64,000 nucleotides of DNA from Tyto alba (GCF_018691265.1 NW_024881276.1:3348001-3412000); one strand, 5' to 3'; counted from the stretch's first letter, positions 12,316 to 25,060 are shown. Translations and numbers: made by a program. Notes: generated from the sequence alone by a model not told the origin.

Positions 12316-14157
12316 GTACTGAAACAAAACTAATTTTGTAACAGTCATAACAGAATTTGAAATAATGACTGTCTAAAAAGGAAGACCAGTTTGCTTTTCC
12401 ATTTTCTTTAGATAAACAGATTTAAAAATGGATGAAATCTCAGCTCTTGGGAATGTGGTAAGAACAGTGAAACATTTGGAGCTATACATTCTTATGCTAC
12501 ATAGTGCAATGGAGAGGAATAGGCACCCTGAGGTCCCTGTTCATCTGACCCATTTCAGACACTGTTTGGAAAAGAATGAAGTGCCTGCTTCTTTCTGTGA
12601 CTATTAAGAGAGCCTGGAGTGACTGGGATGTAGACATCTAGACTGTTGTTTTTTTTTTTTTTTTTTGGTAAGGTAAACCTTCACCATTAGAAATACTTCA
12701 GTTAATTGTTAGTTGTTCAGGTTAAAATATGCTCTCTCAAGCTTCAGAAGTGTTAGAAAATACAACAGGGCCAAAATTATTCACCTAAAACATGATGACT
12801 TCTGTAACACGATGTTCTCATCACTGTGGAATTTGAATTATCTATAAATTTTGTCTTTCCATGCTTAACTTGAATTAATTAAACTGCTTCTGTGGGTTAT
12901 GTTTGTTACTGGTGTGAAGAAGGGAGTTGTGGAAAGATCTGGTCTTAAAAAATAGCTCTTCTTCATATGTGTATTGAATAACTTCTTTTGACTGCTGCAA
13001 AGCTAGAGGAATTGACATTCCATTTCTGTCAGCTCAGCCAAGAAACACGTATCCTGAATTACTATGGAAATTAACTAAGAAACTTCAGTATTGCTGATAT
13101 TTTTTTTATGGAGAAAATAATGGTTCAAAATTAAATAATTGAACTATTACAGTAATTTTGCAAGGAAAAAAAATCCTGATATTTACCATTCTATGAGATT
13201 AACTACTTTCCCATGCAAAATAAAGGTACCAATATTAAGGGAATGAACTTTCAGAGTATCTAAGCTCAATCCTGTGAACACTTATACACATCAAACTTGA
13301 TTGCTCTTGCTGACAGAATTATATAATGAGTAGATGAAAGGAATGCAGCAGAGGTCATATGTTTGGAATTCAGCACAGCATATGTTCTTGTGCCTCATGA
13401 CATATTACAATGAAAAGTTATTTACAGTTTGGCTATAAAAGAAATTGTAATATATATGAATTAGATACTATTGCTTTAAATAGTCTTTACTCTGCCTCAT
13501 GGGATTCCCTCTTTTCTATTGTTTGCATTTGTACATTTGCACAAATTACTGAGTATGGTTTCTGGAGTTTGGACTTCATACTTTGATAAATCCCTAATAT
13601 TATGTTGAGTAGAGAGCAAGGGCACAAACCCAATGTTTTCCTATTGTCTAAGAAGATTTATGAAACTCTCAGGACTCCCAGAGGTCCAGTCACTCTACAG
13701 ACTTAAAGTACCAATTTTGCCAACTGTTGTGCAAATGCCAGGATCATGTGGGAAAGAGATTTTTGTTTTTGCTTCGACTGATCTGTAAATGCTTCTTTCA
13801 CACTTGAAAATGGTTAGTTCTTCAGAATTTGAAATATCTTTGAAAATGTTGAGTGTGAAAATTTGCTGGTTTTAATCACATTGGAAAATTTTAAAAAAGC
13901 TATAACTTTGTTAGTGTTGCCAAATGCACTGTTTCTTTTTATATTATTGTTTTTAATTTCTTTCCATTTCTTTGAAAATTTAATTGAAAAAGCAGAGGAT
14001 TTAAGATGAAACACTATGAACTTTATAGAAATTACTTCAAGTAAAAATATTCAATCAATTTACAATCCTATTTCGATAGTATTTTTGAGGTTTGAGTTTG
14101 TTTACAGACTACGAGGTTACATGTTGTTCAATTGTCTGTAGTGAACAAAAGAGCACA
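12316..14157. other. AT-rich non-coding stretch
   Basis: No gene recognised. It contains a T18 run at 12649-12666. Confidence 0.6.
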
Positions 14158-14400
14158 ATCATAACTTTACTGGATCAGACGAAGGTCCACCAAGCCCATC
14201 ATCCTTATCAGCATACAGCCTACAACAAATGCCTGAGTATGAATTGAAGAACAAAACTGATATATCATTATAGTTTTTCAAAATATCCTCTTGTGTTTCC
14301 TTAGTGATTTATGGCTTGAGAACTTTCTAAGCCAGAGGTAATGTCTTCATATTCAAAACTGTATCTCCAACATTCATCCCAGTGTTAGTAAAGATAGAAG
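14158..14400 (+). repeat. Fragment of an amniote-wide interspersed repeat (family name uncertain)
   Basis: The segment beginning TTTACTGGATCAGAC, followed by GGTCCACCAAGCCCATCATCC-like wording, matches a very common bird and reptile repeat that I remember as starting ACTGGATCAGACCAAAGGTCC. The match is clear for about 50 bp and then fades. The right edge is a guess. It is old and heavily mutated. Confidence 0.45.
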
Positions 14401-15595
14401 TCTATGGAGATCACTGGTTATGTAGTGAAAGTTTAGAGAATCAGGATCTTATTTTTCAGTGTTACCTATGATTGCATCAGGAAATTCAGATAACAGTGTC
14501 TCAAAAATGTTTATTAATTTTTAAAAGAGTTAGAATTTGTTATTATCTGGGTAAATATTTCTGTTCCCATGGGTAGTTATCTCCATGCCATGAAAAGTCT
14601 TTTACTGAAGAGCAAGTGAATATGTGAGCCTTATATATAATAAGATGTCACTGCTTTCAGATGTACGTCAACTGACAGTTTGATTTGTCTATGGGTCACA
14701 ACTCTTTTTTGGTTTTAATTATCACATAGATATCTTACTCAGAAATTGTAATACTTTGCCACAATTTTTTAAATCCTGAGGCACAATAAATACTAAGAAA
14801 AAAATTCTTTCATGCCAAAAATCAAGCAAGCAAATGTAGAATTTGATTAAAACCTCTGTAAGTGTCAGGTAGAATGTAAGGGTCTTTCAGATTTTTATTA
14901 GATACTGGACTCTTTTGTCAGCTGGTATAAATCAGTCAGCTTCAATTTGTGTTAATAGAACTAGTCTGACTTGTACCAGTTGAGGAACTGGCTCTTTCAG
15001 CTCCAGCATATGTATGTTAAGTATCTATGTTAAGTCAATCAAAAAATTTTCTATGACAAATGATGAAGGTATGATAGGAACTAGATGGCAGGGAGTTGAG
15101 TTATACAGTGTATTTTAAAATTCAAGGTCAAAGGTGTATATCCTGTTCGAATCACAGTGACTGAGTTTTGAACATCCAGACATTTCCTTTAGAACAGGTG
15201 ACAAAAAATAGAAAGAAAAATAGGATATTTTTTTTTTTTGTAAAAAATTAAAATAATTTGAAACTGTGTGACCATCTATAAACTGTTTGATTGCCTACCT
15301 GAACTGTCAGAAGGAAGCAAGAGCTCACTGCATTTCAAGTGAAGAAGTTGTCACATAAAAATGTCATTCCAATATCTAGTTCTGTTATCACTCCGTGTGA
15401 AGAAACCGATGTCTAAATGGATCACAGAAGCTAAACTGCTCATCTTTGGAACATGTTCTTCCAGGCTAGAGTTAAAATCCATTGGTTACATGAATGAAGA
15501 TAGTCTGAAAGATGTTTGTTTAGCTATTTAATTATTTAGCATGAGATTCAAACCACTTGGTTGTGGTCTTTTATAGTCTTGTGCTTTCAGTAGTG
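14401..15595. other. AT-rich non-coding stretch, nothing recognised
   Basis: No gene, RNA or repeat family recognised. Confidence 0.55.
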
Positions 15596-15599
15596 TGAA

Positions 15600-16150
15600 C
15601 AGGCAGCCCTCTTTACAGTCATTAATCATGCCCACCCAGGGAGTGATCAGGTTTTATGAGGGGTTGAATCTCCCACCAGTGGATTTTGTGTTTCTCCTTG
15701 AGTACAGGAGTCTAGATGTGTGCCCTACCACGCCCACCCAATTTTTGTAGACTAGGTTGTTAAAACCTGGATGTAGAGAGCAGCAGGTGGGGTTTCTAGG
15801 CAGGACTCACCATGATAGTAGACAGAACACATCTCCTTTCTATGAAGGTGTTGTAACCTCACAACCATCTTGGGTAAGAGCGATCACTGTCACCCTTTTG
15901 GAGACCAGTCACAGCCCACAGGCAAAAGTTGATGGTCAAAGGACACCCTGAGCTTTATGGATAGTGTATCCAGCCAGGACAAGGGCAACATTAGGGTTCA
16001 GGTTCAGCTCCCAGATTTGAGAGCATGGTCTGTATCAGACTGTGAAAAACAGACCCTTGGGGAAAAACAACACAGTCTCTAGTACCGTCAGTCCCATGGT
16101 TCTACTTTCCTGGCTGGATGGGATGTGGAACTAGATCTTCTCTGAGCCCC
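15600..16150. other. Unexplained GC-richer block
   Basis: About 550 bp contrast in composition with both flanks. The block has two CCCACCCA words about 105 bp apart (15631 and 15733) and long runs without AT-rich drift. This is the texture of a retroelement or LTR fragment, but I found neither TG...CA ends nor a target duplication. A poly-A-like tract follows at 16217-16255, which would fit the tail of a plus-strand retroposed sequence. Confidence 0.3.
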
Positions 16151-16216
16151 AACTGGTTCTGATACCATTACTTAGTGCAACAAAGGGAACTGACACATTT
16201 TTAGTTCACTGACATG

Positions 16217-16255
16217 AAAAAAAAAAAAAAAAAAAAGAAAAAGAAAAAGAAAAAA
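16217..16255. repeat. A20 plus (GAAAAA)n tract
   Basis: A20 followed by three G-A5/A6 units. It may be a degraded poly-A tail of the preceding block or a simple repeat. Confidence 0.85.
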
Positions 16256-18761
16256 CCTGAAAAATGGTAAATATTTTTAAAAAGATATTTGTAGTTGGAA
16301 ATAAAAAGATATAGTGATTGCACTGTGGGAAGAGGGAGAGCAGTTCATTATCAGCAGTTATTATGAGGAACATGTGAAAATTTTTTAATGCTGTTTTCTT
16401 CTCTTGGGCAAAAGGATCTACTAGCACCTCCCACGACCTCCCCCCTTCTCTGTTAGCAGCATTCCAAATGGGTTTAATGTTTATATGGATAGTAATAGTT
16501 TATTGCTAGATTCTAAATATGTTACATAAAACATATGTTCTGATTTTCAGTTGATCATGCTGTACCAGAGGGGAGGAAATGCAATTAAAATAAAAACGAC
16601 ACACTAACTGGTATTTCTGAAGGCAGTTTTTAGAATTTAAATTGTGACCTCAGTGTAGACCATAAATATAAAATTCATATGTGCTCTGCTTCCTGCATAT
16701 AATTACCTATCACAAGGTTCATAGTTTAAATGAAATTCTTTATGAAGCAAGAAATAGTATAATAGTGCTTTCTGGCTTTGTGCCCTACAGGATACATCAA
16801 GCGAAGATACTTTTTCTAATTTTAAAGAGAAATAAAAACATGTGGAACATATGCACTTTTGATGCTGTAATCCTATCAGAATATGTTTGTTTTTATTAAA
16901 TTTTCCTCATTGAATGCTTCCTTTTCTCAGTGCGTTCCGGGGGTGACACTATGTTCCACATGAGTTTAATAGTTATGTGAGCAGTCTGAAGGATCTTTCA
17001 GATTCTTTTCTTTCTCCCTGTTTATAAATACTTGAAGCCTACAGTCTGCCTATTGGCAATACTTCCTCTCATCTTGGCATGAAGCCTGAACAAACAGGAT
17101 TTGGGTAGGTGAGTGGTGTGAGGGTTGAGGGTGGACAGGGAAAAAGGATTAATCTTGTCTGACTGTAGGCGGGCAACATAATTTCATCTCATGCAACCTT
17201 TAGGTTCATTTAATTGCCTTGTCCCATCGTACAGTAGGTTCAAATCATGGTATGTACAAAGGCATGGATTCATCTCTCCATCCCAAGAGACACCATCTTT
17301 CTGACTGTTCATCTCAGCATGTTTGTGGCTCTGCATCTTTGAAAGCCATCTTTAGGACACTTTACTGCTTTACCCCTAGTGCAGAAGCTCAGAGATGTTC
17401 ATGTACTAGCTAATATCACCCTTGGGATTTAAAAGGTATGGCTGCACTCCTGGTTTATCTTCCTCTTTCTTTAGACAAATGGATTAAGCTGATCATTGTG
17501 GTTGATTATTCACTTGCAGTACATAATCATTTCTGTCCTGAAGAGCTCTGTATTTTCACACTTCGAGACTTCCCACAAGACATCAAACTACCGATGGGCG
17601 CATGAATTAAATGTCCTTGCTGATCTTGGTCACTAGGGAAACTCATTTTTTGTTATATTAATTTCTCTTATGGCATAGGTCCTTGTTTTCAAGCTTAAAA
17701 AGCTTATATCACTTAAGCAGAGGGAAGTGCTTTGGTGGCTCCTACAGTCTTCATTCTGAAAGTAGGGAACTTGAATTTAAAATATTTACAGAATATAAAG
17801 GGTTTTTCTTCCAAACAATTTTTACATTCTGTCACAACTTGCTGTTTAAATTGTGTTCTCACTATGTGTACTAACATATCAGAAAAAAAATAATCTTGAA
17901 AAAAAATATTTTCTCTACATCTTTGTCATGAAAGTTGGTCTTTAAAAATCTGTAAATGCATATGAAGAAAACTGCAGCTATGTTTTTATAAGAATAGTGA
18001 TTTGAATAGATGCATATAATTACAATAAAGGCAATAAAGAATCAGCAAAAAAATAGTGTGTGATAAGCAACAAAATCCTGGATATATTAAATACTATTTG
18101 TGCTTTCATAAGGATTATGAAGCTCCATGCATATATTTTGCTTAAAAATCCCTTCAGTTACAATAATACCTTGTTCGATGTAATCTTCTACACACGTATT
18201 GCAAAGCTGTGATGATCTGTTTTGTGGTGCATGCTCAAGGATGTCTGTGGTTATCATATGCACGTGGCCATGCAAGAAAATGTGACAGGTAAAGAGAAAC
18301 ATATGAAACGTGTGTAGAGATGGCAGCGTACAAAGATGGCAGTGACAGATGTTCTCGTTGCTGTAATCTGATCATGGCAGAATGACGACAGTAAAAAAAA
18401 ACAGGAAATAAAACGTTTAGGGAGCACATAAGTACTAGCAGTTCTACTATCAGTAGCACAAATAAAGTTTCAGATAGGTTTCAGGGCTCGGTTCAGTTGC
18501 CTAAATATATTTGTCTAATGCCACTGAAGACCACTGCTATTATAGCTTATGAAGATCTAGTCGATAAAGCCAAAGGAGTCTGAAGATGCATTCAGCTCAG
18601 TCTAAAGTAAATGCCAGTGGAGGTCAGCTGCATAGCTCTCCAGACTGTGGAGGGGATTTACTAGATCTTCACTGGCAGGAATTTAGAAATCTTTCTTGTA
18701 TATAGATTCCTACATCCGGACACGAACTTCTTGGACTCTTCAGTTTGAAGTTGTTGGAGTC
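16256..18761. other. AT-rich non-coding stretch
   Basis: No gene recognised. Only short frames and common AT-rich words. Confidence 0.6.
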
Positions 18762-18846
18762 TGGGTTAGGGGTTTTTTGTTTGTTTGTTGCTTGTTTGTT
18801 TGGGGTTTTTTTGTTTGTTTGGTTTTGGTTTTGTTTTGTTTTTTAA
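18762..18846. repeat. (GTTT)n-rich simple repeat
   Basis: A T/G-only stretch built from GTTT and GTTTT units with imperfect breaks. It generates a spurious plus-strand frame rich in F, V, C and L at 18696-18944. Confidence 0.85.
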
Positions 18847-21480
18847 GAATTAGTTCCTTGTGGTTGCATTCTCTAGTATTTAATCAGGTACAGCTCCTTG
18901 ATCAAATTACAAGCTCTTCTCCCATGGTTTCAACACTGCAATAGCTTTATCCTGTATGCATTGTTTTCTGACTCATCCTATATTTTTTCCCAGATCAGGA
19001 TATTGTTAAGGGATCTCTGCTATCTTAACACTTATTTTAAATGTGTGTAGGTATGTAGTATCTTTAAAAACATTACTACCTGTCAAGGAGATTGAAGCTG
19101 AGCAATAGATTTAGGAGTTACTGGTAGATTAGGTGGGAAGGACAAACAGAGAAAGTAATAACATAAAAATGGAAAATGCATTCTTATTTATTTTTTTTCA
19201 GCCCAATAATTCTTATTCCACTGATATTTAGATACAGAAACAGTTTTGTGAGTTAAGCTGTCCTTTCATTTTCCTGTGCAGATTTTGGCAACGCTATAAG
19301 CATGTAGAGAGAGGATCTGATCTCATGGGTGGTGTTCCTTATTACACTGTCCTACATTTTGCAGTTTTAGAAGGAAAACCTTTTTTTTTCATGCTTGTAC
19401 CTTTCAGATGCTGTGGTTGTTGATAATAGCTGCACAACAGTTTTATTTGTTTGGTTCTTGTAATCTGACCTTGTAAGAGTTAACACCTCTGTGTCCATCC
19501 GTGTACATTTTGTGGATTTTCTTTCATTTTTTCCAGCTTGTCACTAATCTGAACAGTATATTACCATCATTCAACTAATGCACGTGGCATAAGAGTGCTA
19601 CATGAATGTCTTCATGTGTCTACTTGCAGATCTTGTGTCTTTTAGTAACATCAATGAGATAATGTTTGCTTCTCGTTTTCCAGAAGCAGATGCAGGCACT
19701 ATCTTGTTCTTGTATGCCAGGATAATGCAAAACAAAGATTGCCAGTCCAATTTAGAATATCATGAATAGGTAACTACCCCAAATCAGAGCATCTTCTGGC
19801 CAAAGCAGCAGCATCAGACCATATACTCCTTACTTTTCATGTTTTTATTGGTAGTATTTATCATATTTGAATGGAAGAGTTGTGTTTATCTCTTTCGGTG
19901 CTGAATGAAATCATGTTGCTTCCTACTTATTGAAGAAGTAAATCTTTCTCTTCCTTTTGCCTCTCTGCTTGATGGATTGTTTAAAGAAATAAAGCTGTTC
20001 TCTTCACTAAAACTGGCTTGCCTGAGTCTCAGCTTATTCTTTTGTATATTAGATATGTGTCGTTTTCTTTTCAAATGTGAGAACTAAAGGAAGGAACTGC
20101 TTCTGTTATTCTTCTGCTCTAGGGTCCTTTTAAAGTTTTTATCTGGGTTAAGCACATTTGAGATTAATCAGTCCACAGAAGACAGGCCAGGTACCCATCA
20201 TGTCAGGCTGTTGCCATTAGTTTTCACTTCAGCCCTTCAGATATCTGTATAAACCACTCTAGCAAGAATCAAGCTCAACTGTATGGCACTGTATTCTTGT
20301 TGTTTGGCTTACATTTTTGTCCTAGATCTTTGCATTATTTTCATGTGTTTGAGTGGTGCAAAGTTGCTTACATTTGGGTAACTTCTGTCTAGAGGGGACA
20401 TTAATAAAGACAAACATTCTTCATTCAGTGAATGTAATAACGTCTGGAAGTCTCCACGTGTTGTGGAGTGATCCCAGGCTTTCCAGCCATGGAGGTATCA
20501 GTTGAAAAAGCCCTTATCTCCCCCAGGGAGGAAACCTGGGATCCATTTACGTGTTCTTTGTAGTTGATAAAAAGATTACAAATGGCCAGTTAATATTTCA
20601 AGATTATTCTAAATTACTGATTAGCATGGTAAATTTCAAAACATTAAAACAAATGAAGACATGCTTTTTAAATATATTTCCTTCAATACTCAGAGCTTCT
20701 AGGGCAGTTAGTTATAAAAGGCCAAAGGTCAACCGATTGGTTCCAGTCTGGAAATTTAGATGAGGGAAGTTCTTTAGGGCTCCTGCTTTGGATCAGGAAC
20801 AATTTGAAAGAGCAAAAATCTTTCTCTTATTTTTTGAATTTTTTCCCCCTCCCTGGAAATGGATTAATTTCTTGCTTGAAGAAGTGGTAATAATAATACA
20901 GGAGATCCTCACTCCCTGTCAGGTGGTAATTTTCATCCATAATGTTTTGATTTCTCTCTTCCTATTTCTCGGAAAAGATATAATAGCAGGGTGTTGTACT
21001 GAGATTCAAAATCATTAAGACTTCATTAAAAATATACTAAAGCACATTTACTAGTATGTGATGTAATTTCATCATAAATAATGAAAAACTAAATGACGGC
21101 TGTCAAAAATATTTATTATTATGTTCATTTTATCTTTTTAATTATAGGTCTAAAACCTCCAGTAACTACAGAGGGATTTCTGTGTAATTCTATAACATAG
21201 ATGTGAAATAAATAGTCCTTGTTAACCCTGATGGTGAATAATGTGATGTCTCTTACAGTACTGACCATTCATATCCCAAGTTCATATACGAGTAGCTTTC
21301 ATTTACACAAGAAATCAAAATATGTCATGCAACCTGTTGTGGCTTTTCCATTTTGAGTTTTTTGTAATTTTGCTAAGCAGTTTAATGTCTGTTTAGTTCA
21401 TTAAAATAAGCACTTTAGATGTGAAATGGGATCAAGAAAGACCCTGACCATCCTACTTAGATGTTCATTCAATAATGAAT
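18847..21480. other. AT-rich non-coding stretch
   Basis: No gene recognised. Short overlapping frames on both strands at 19886-20087 are mirror images and have no recognisable product. Confidence 0.6.
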
Positions 21481-21489
21481 TAGCCTATC

Positions 21490-22200
21490 CTCTCTACAGC
21501 AATTGCTGACCCTTTCACCTCCTTTATTCTGTTGCCTCTCCAGCCTTCCAGGACAATATTCTGGCTGACAGGGAAATAACACATCATGTTGCTGAAGCTC
21601 CTATTTAATCTCTATCTGTTGACCCTGTTGGCAAGTAATATCATCCGTCTCCACCTTAAATCTAAATTATTTCTATCTAATTGCTCCCTTTATATCTTCT
21701 CTTCATCTCGCCAGCTTGTCTCTTTGAAAGTATTGATCACATTTTCTCAGCTGTAGGATAGAGGGCATGCCACAAGCACTAACTTACTTAACCCCCAGCA
21801 ACAAGAGCACTTAACACCGTGAGAATCCAGGTTCTTCCTCCCCTCTCCTCTCCCCCTCCAAACTTGTATGGAAACTCAGCGATACAGCTTCTTTGTCCTG
21901 ATTCTCTACCTATCTCCTTTGCGACTTTCAAAGGAGTTTATTATTATTACAGTGCTTGTTGTCAGAGCCCCTTCTTCTGTCTCTTGAAATGCCTCCCACG
22001 GTCATTGCTGACTCCAGGGCCCCTTCTTGTCAGTTTTTACATTAATGACATTCCCAGTGTACCTGAAATCTGAAATATTTATGTTTGCAGATGACAATGT
22101 TCCTCTGTTTGCTGCTAATGTCTCCTTCTCTCCTTTGAAAAGACATATGTGATCAAGTAGCTTAATAATATGCAGTACCTCTTTTCTTTCTGTCCCTCTC
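21490..22200 (+). mobile_element. Fossil of a non-LTR retrotransposon reverse transcriptase
   Basis: The core reads G-P-L-L-V-S-F-Y-I-N-D-I-P-S-V at about 22017-22061, the conserved segment that follows the RT motif B. It is followed after a frameshift by F-A-D-D at 22084-22095, the catalytic Y/F-A-D-D box, and then N-V-P-L-F-A-A-N. The distance between the two (about 49 nt) is what LINE reverse transcriptases have. Just upstream, DNA at 21991-22010 resembles the motif B stretch (Gly-Val-Pro-Gln-Gly-Ser) but in a disrupted frame. F-E-S-I-D-H at 21723-21740 looks like motif A, but its spacing to motif B is about 90 nt longer than in CR1, so that part is doubtful. Several stops and frameshifts make it inactive. 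Family not assigned: the wording differs from the CR1 copy at 61.6 kb. Edges are approximate. Confidence 0.55.
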
Positions 22201-24018
22201 TCTTGACAGAAATGTGGTTATACTCTTTTCCTGCTCACAAATTAGTTACCCTTTCATGCTGCACAAACTTTACAGTTCTAGAAAAGTAGCTTATCTGCTT
22301 CCTTAATAAGATACAATTGTTTTACATCTATAGAGGTGATCTCTTCAAGTCAGAGCTGAGGACTGCTGGCTCAGCAGTACAAGAGGACACCTGCCCTGCT
22401 TTGGCTTTCTGGCACATTTGGCTTTTCAGAATGGCTATATATATGTCTGCATGCAAATATATGCAAATCTGCAAGTGTATCCACACAGATGTCTTCCTCC
22501 ATCCCCTTAGACTGCACTGGAGCATCCAGCCCTTTCCAAGGGATTCAGCTGGGGAGGGGGATGGGGGGAGAAGAGAAAGCTTCTTGTCAAATATTATGAC
22601 TACTTCAAAGGAATGGAGTCCTAATCTATTTAAAATCTGAAGTACATTTGGATAAGCCATGTAAATTAATGTTAACTTGGGGAATACTTTGAGTCGACAG
22701 CTAAAAGGGTTGGAGGTTGTTGAGTAAAATGACTTGGAGGGGGAAAAGGAAATCAGGAATTTTGTTAGCTAGCAAGAAAGAAGGGAACTTTAAACAACAG
22801 AATATAAAATAAAAAGATGACCAGCCAAATTGGTGGACAACACTATATCTGTTAAAAATGAAAGGGAGTAGAGGATAGGTCAGGGGAATGATAACTCATC
22901 TCTGAGTCACTAGTTCAAATGCAACCTAGTCAGTAAGAACAAGGCACCCTTCCCAGCAGTCACTGGAATATTGGACAGAAACCTGAATGGATGTTAACAC
23001 AGTGCTAGTATTCCCAGAGTCCATCTGATGGCTGCTTCTGGGTAGCTGTGAGGGGATATACACAATAGTCATATGGTAAATAGAGTCATAAGGATAAAAA
23101 CAAGAAATGCATCTGAGAAGGCTCCTTTTGCTGGTGTGAAAATTAAATAGCCCTGAAGACCAACTATGAAATGGCAGGAATGAGAGGTCTCACAACACTT
23201 TCTACTCTGTCATTCCCCAACTCCTGGACTTTTTGGAGAGGTGAAAAAAACCCACATCCTGTCTGCATGCTAGGTTTTTATTTTCCGTGACGTTATTTCT
23301 GTAAAATGTCTCAAGACTGTACATTAAAGCTGTTTGGCAATACAGGCTGGAAAGAACTCATCAAGCAACATGGAAGGTCTACCTGGAAGAGTGCAGTGCT
23401 GTGCACAGATACCTGTTACCTTAAATACCAGTAGCTGTCTTACCACATGAGTGCAGCAGACTCTCAGTGAATACATCCTTCGCCCTTCCTTAGCCTGGAC
23501 AGAGCACTCTGCTGATGTGAAGACTGCTCCCACTTCTCTGCAGATGTGCTCAGAGTCAAAGCTGAGGATACAATATTAACTCCAGACTCAGAATTATAGT
23601 CCTCTAGCTGACAAGAAATTAAACATTACTGGAGAAGTGAAGAGGGGGTGGATGACTCATCCTTAGAAGCAGGCTGAAAAATGGAGTTGATGTGGCCAAT
23701 GCTTCTGCCTGTAGAGAATGGCTTCACTTACAAAGGCACCTGTGCTCTTCCTGCAGAGTCTTTTTTTTGAATTAACGTCTCCTGTACCATTGAGGCACTC
23801 TTGACCATGCCAGTTGCTATGTACAGGAAAACACTAACCAGGAAGATGGAAACACAGGCTTCAGTGCCCAGGCTAGGCAAGTAAGTTCTTTATGTATTTT
23901 CTTCATGGTGGCAACTTGTCTTAGTAAGATAGACCACATGCAGAAACATACTTATTCTACAATATCCCAGGTGACACACGCATCTCGGATGTATACAGAT
24001 GCTTGATGTTCTTTTTAG
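22201..24018. other. Non-coding stretch, nothing firmly recognised
   Basis: No gene. Mirror-image frames of about 107 and 110 codons at 22317-22660 lie on opposite strands and are not supported. Near 22912 the word AGTTCAAATGC resembles a tRNA-type B box, but no A box or tRNA fold was found. Confidence 0.5.
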
Positions 24019-24023
24019 CTCTT
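24019..24023. repeat. Left target-site duplication CTCTT
   Basis: CTCTT immediately precedes the LTR and is repeated exactly at 25031-25035 immediately after it. Confidence 0.8.
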
Positions 24024-24149
24024 TGTTCTGGGTTGAGTGAGTGGTGGAGTTTTTTGGTGGCAGGGGAGGGGGCTATCGGGGCGGCCCCCTGTGAGAAGCT
24101 TCTCAGAGCTCCCCCAGCTCCAAGCCAGCTCCACTTCTGTTTGGGAAAT

Positions 24150-24156
24150 TGAGTCA
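24150..24156 (+). promoter_or_regulatory. AP-1-type motif in LTR U3
   Basis: TGAGTCA, an exact AP-1 core, lies about 25 bp upstream of the TATA-like box within the LTR. A CRE-like half-site TGACGT lies nearby at 24200, downstream of the TATA-like box. Confidence 0.4.
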
Positions 24157-24180
24157 ATCAGCTGCGCCTCTGCGATAACG

Positions 24181-24188
24181 TATTTAAG
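24181..24188 (+). promoter_or_regulatory. TATA-like box of the solo LTR
   Basis: TATTTAAG lies about 157 bp into the LTR. Transcription would be expected to start near 24210 on the plus strand, before the GC-rich R/U5-like part. Confidence 0.5.
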
Positions 24189-24835
24189 AAGGGATGTGGT
24201 GACGTGCAGTTGGACTTGTGAGGAGGAGTTGCTGCAGCTGCGTGAACACCAAGGTCAGTGGAGGAACGGAGGAAGAAAGGAGGGGGGAGGAGTGCCGGAG
24301 CAGAGACCCCCCTGTATCCTGTGGTGAGACGGCAGGGCGGCCCCCCCTGCCACCCATGAAGATCTACGGTGGAGCAGACATTGATTTGTGGCCTGTTGCT
24401 CCTGCTCAGTTGATCAAGATGCTGTGCCCGAAGAAGGCCGGGGTCTCATGGGAAAAAGCAGCCCCGCTGCTGTAATTCAGTGCTGGGAGGATTGCAGCAT
24501 GTGGGGGTGTCCCACGCCGGAGCAGCTCGGGAAGGGCTGCAGCTGTGGGAGGGATTCAAGTCGGAGAAAGTTTGTGGAGGACTGTCTGCTGTGAGAGGGG
24601 GACCACGATGGAGCAGGAGGAACAAGTTCCGGACACTCCCCTCACCGATGATGAAGGAAGTAGCAGCGCTGACTGCACCCCCCATTCCCTGCCCCTGCGC
24701 CACTGGGGGAGGAGGTAGAGATATCGGGAGCAGAGCTGAGCCCGGGAAGAAGGGAGGGGTGGGGGGAAGGTGTTCTCAAGATTTGGCAATGCTTCTCACT
24801 GTCCTATTCTGTTATGTGTTGTTGTTAGTGTCTGT

Positions 24836-24841
24836 AATAAA
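24836..24841 (+). terminator. LTR polyadenylation signal AATAAA
   Basis: AATAAA is followed within 10 bp by TGT and a T-rich run (24850-24857), the usual downstream element. It is the only well-formed signal in the LTR and fits the R region. Confidence 0.6.
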
Positions 24842-25030
24842 TGTATGTTCTTTTTTTTCTTCCCCTAACGAGTCTGCCTTTTGCTCGTGATCATAAAAGG
24901 GGGATTTTCCCCCATCCCAGTCCTATCTCGAACCCCCAGCCTGGCTCTCTGTCCCTTCTCATTGCCGGAGGGGAAGGGAGAGAGAGCTGTTGCATTGTGG
25001 TTGGCTGCCAACCAGGCCCAAACCACGACA

Positions 25031-25035
25031 CTCTT
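25031..25035. repeat. Right target-site duplication CTCTT
   Basis: Exact copy of 24019-24023. Its preservation indicates a fairly recent insertion compared with the other elements here. Confidence 0.8.
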
Positions 25036-25060
25036 CCATGCTTTTGGATTCAAATGACCA

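Larger units (their letters stand above)
24024..25030 (+). mobile_element. Solo LTR of an avian endogenous retrovirus, ERV-L-like
   Basis: The element is 1,007 bp, starts TGTTCTGG and ends CCACGACA, an imperfect terminal inverted pair of the TG...CA type. An exact 5-bp duplication (CTCTT) flanks it. Five-base duplications and the ending AACCACGACA are typical of bird class III (ERV-L) elements, and the 29 kb LTR has a decayed form of the same ending. Internally it is GC- and CpG-rich compared with its flanks. It carries an AP-1 type TGAGTCA, a TATA-like box, a polyadenylation signal and a T-rich downstream element in the expected LTR order. No primer-binding site, polypurine tract or gag/pol sequence follows, so it is a solo LTR left by recombination. 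Several short overlapping frames inside it (up to 136 codons) are by-products of GC content. Confidence 0.85.

Noticed and set aside
22905..22925. tRNA B-box-like word AGTTCAAATGC suggesting a SINE or tRNA
   Set aside because: No A box at the right distance and no cloverleaf could be drawn.
24480..24890. 136-codon frame and several overlapping frames in the GC-rich block
   Set aside because: All lie inside the solo LTR and reflect its GC content. LTRs do not normally encode protein.
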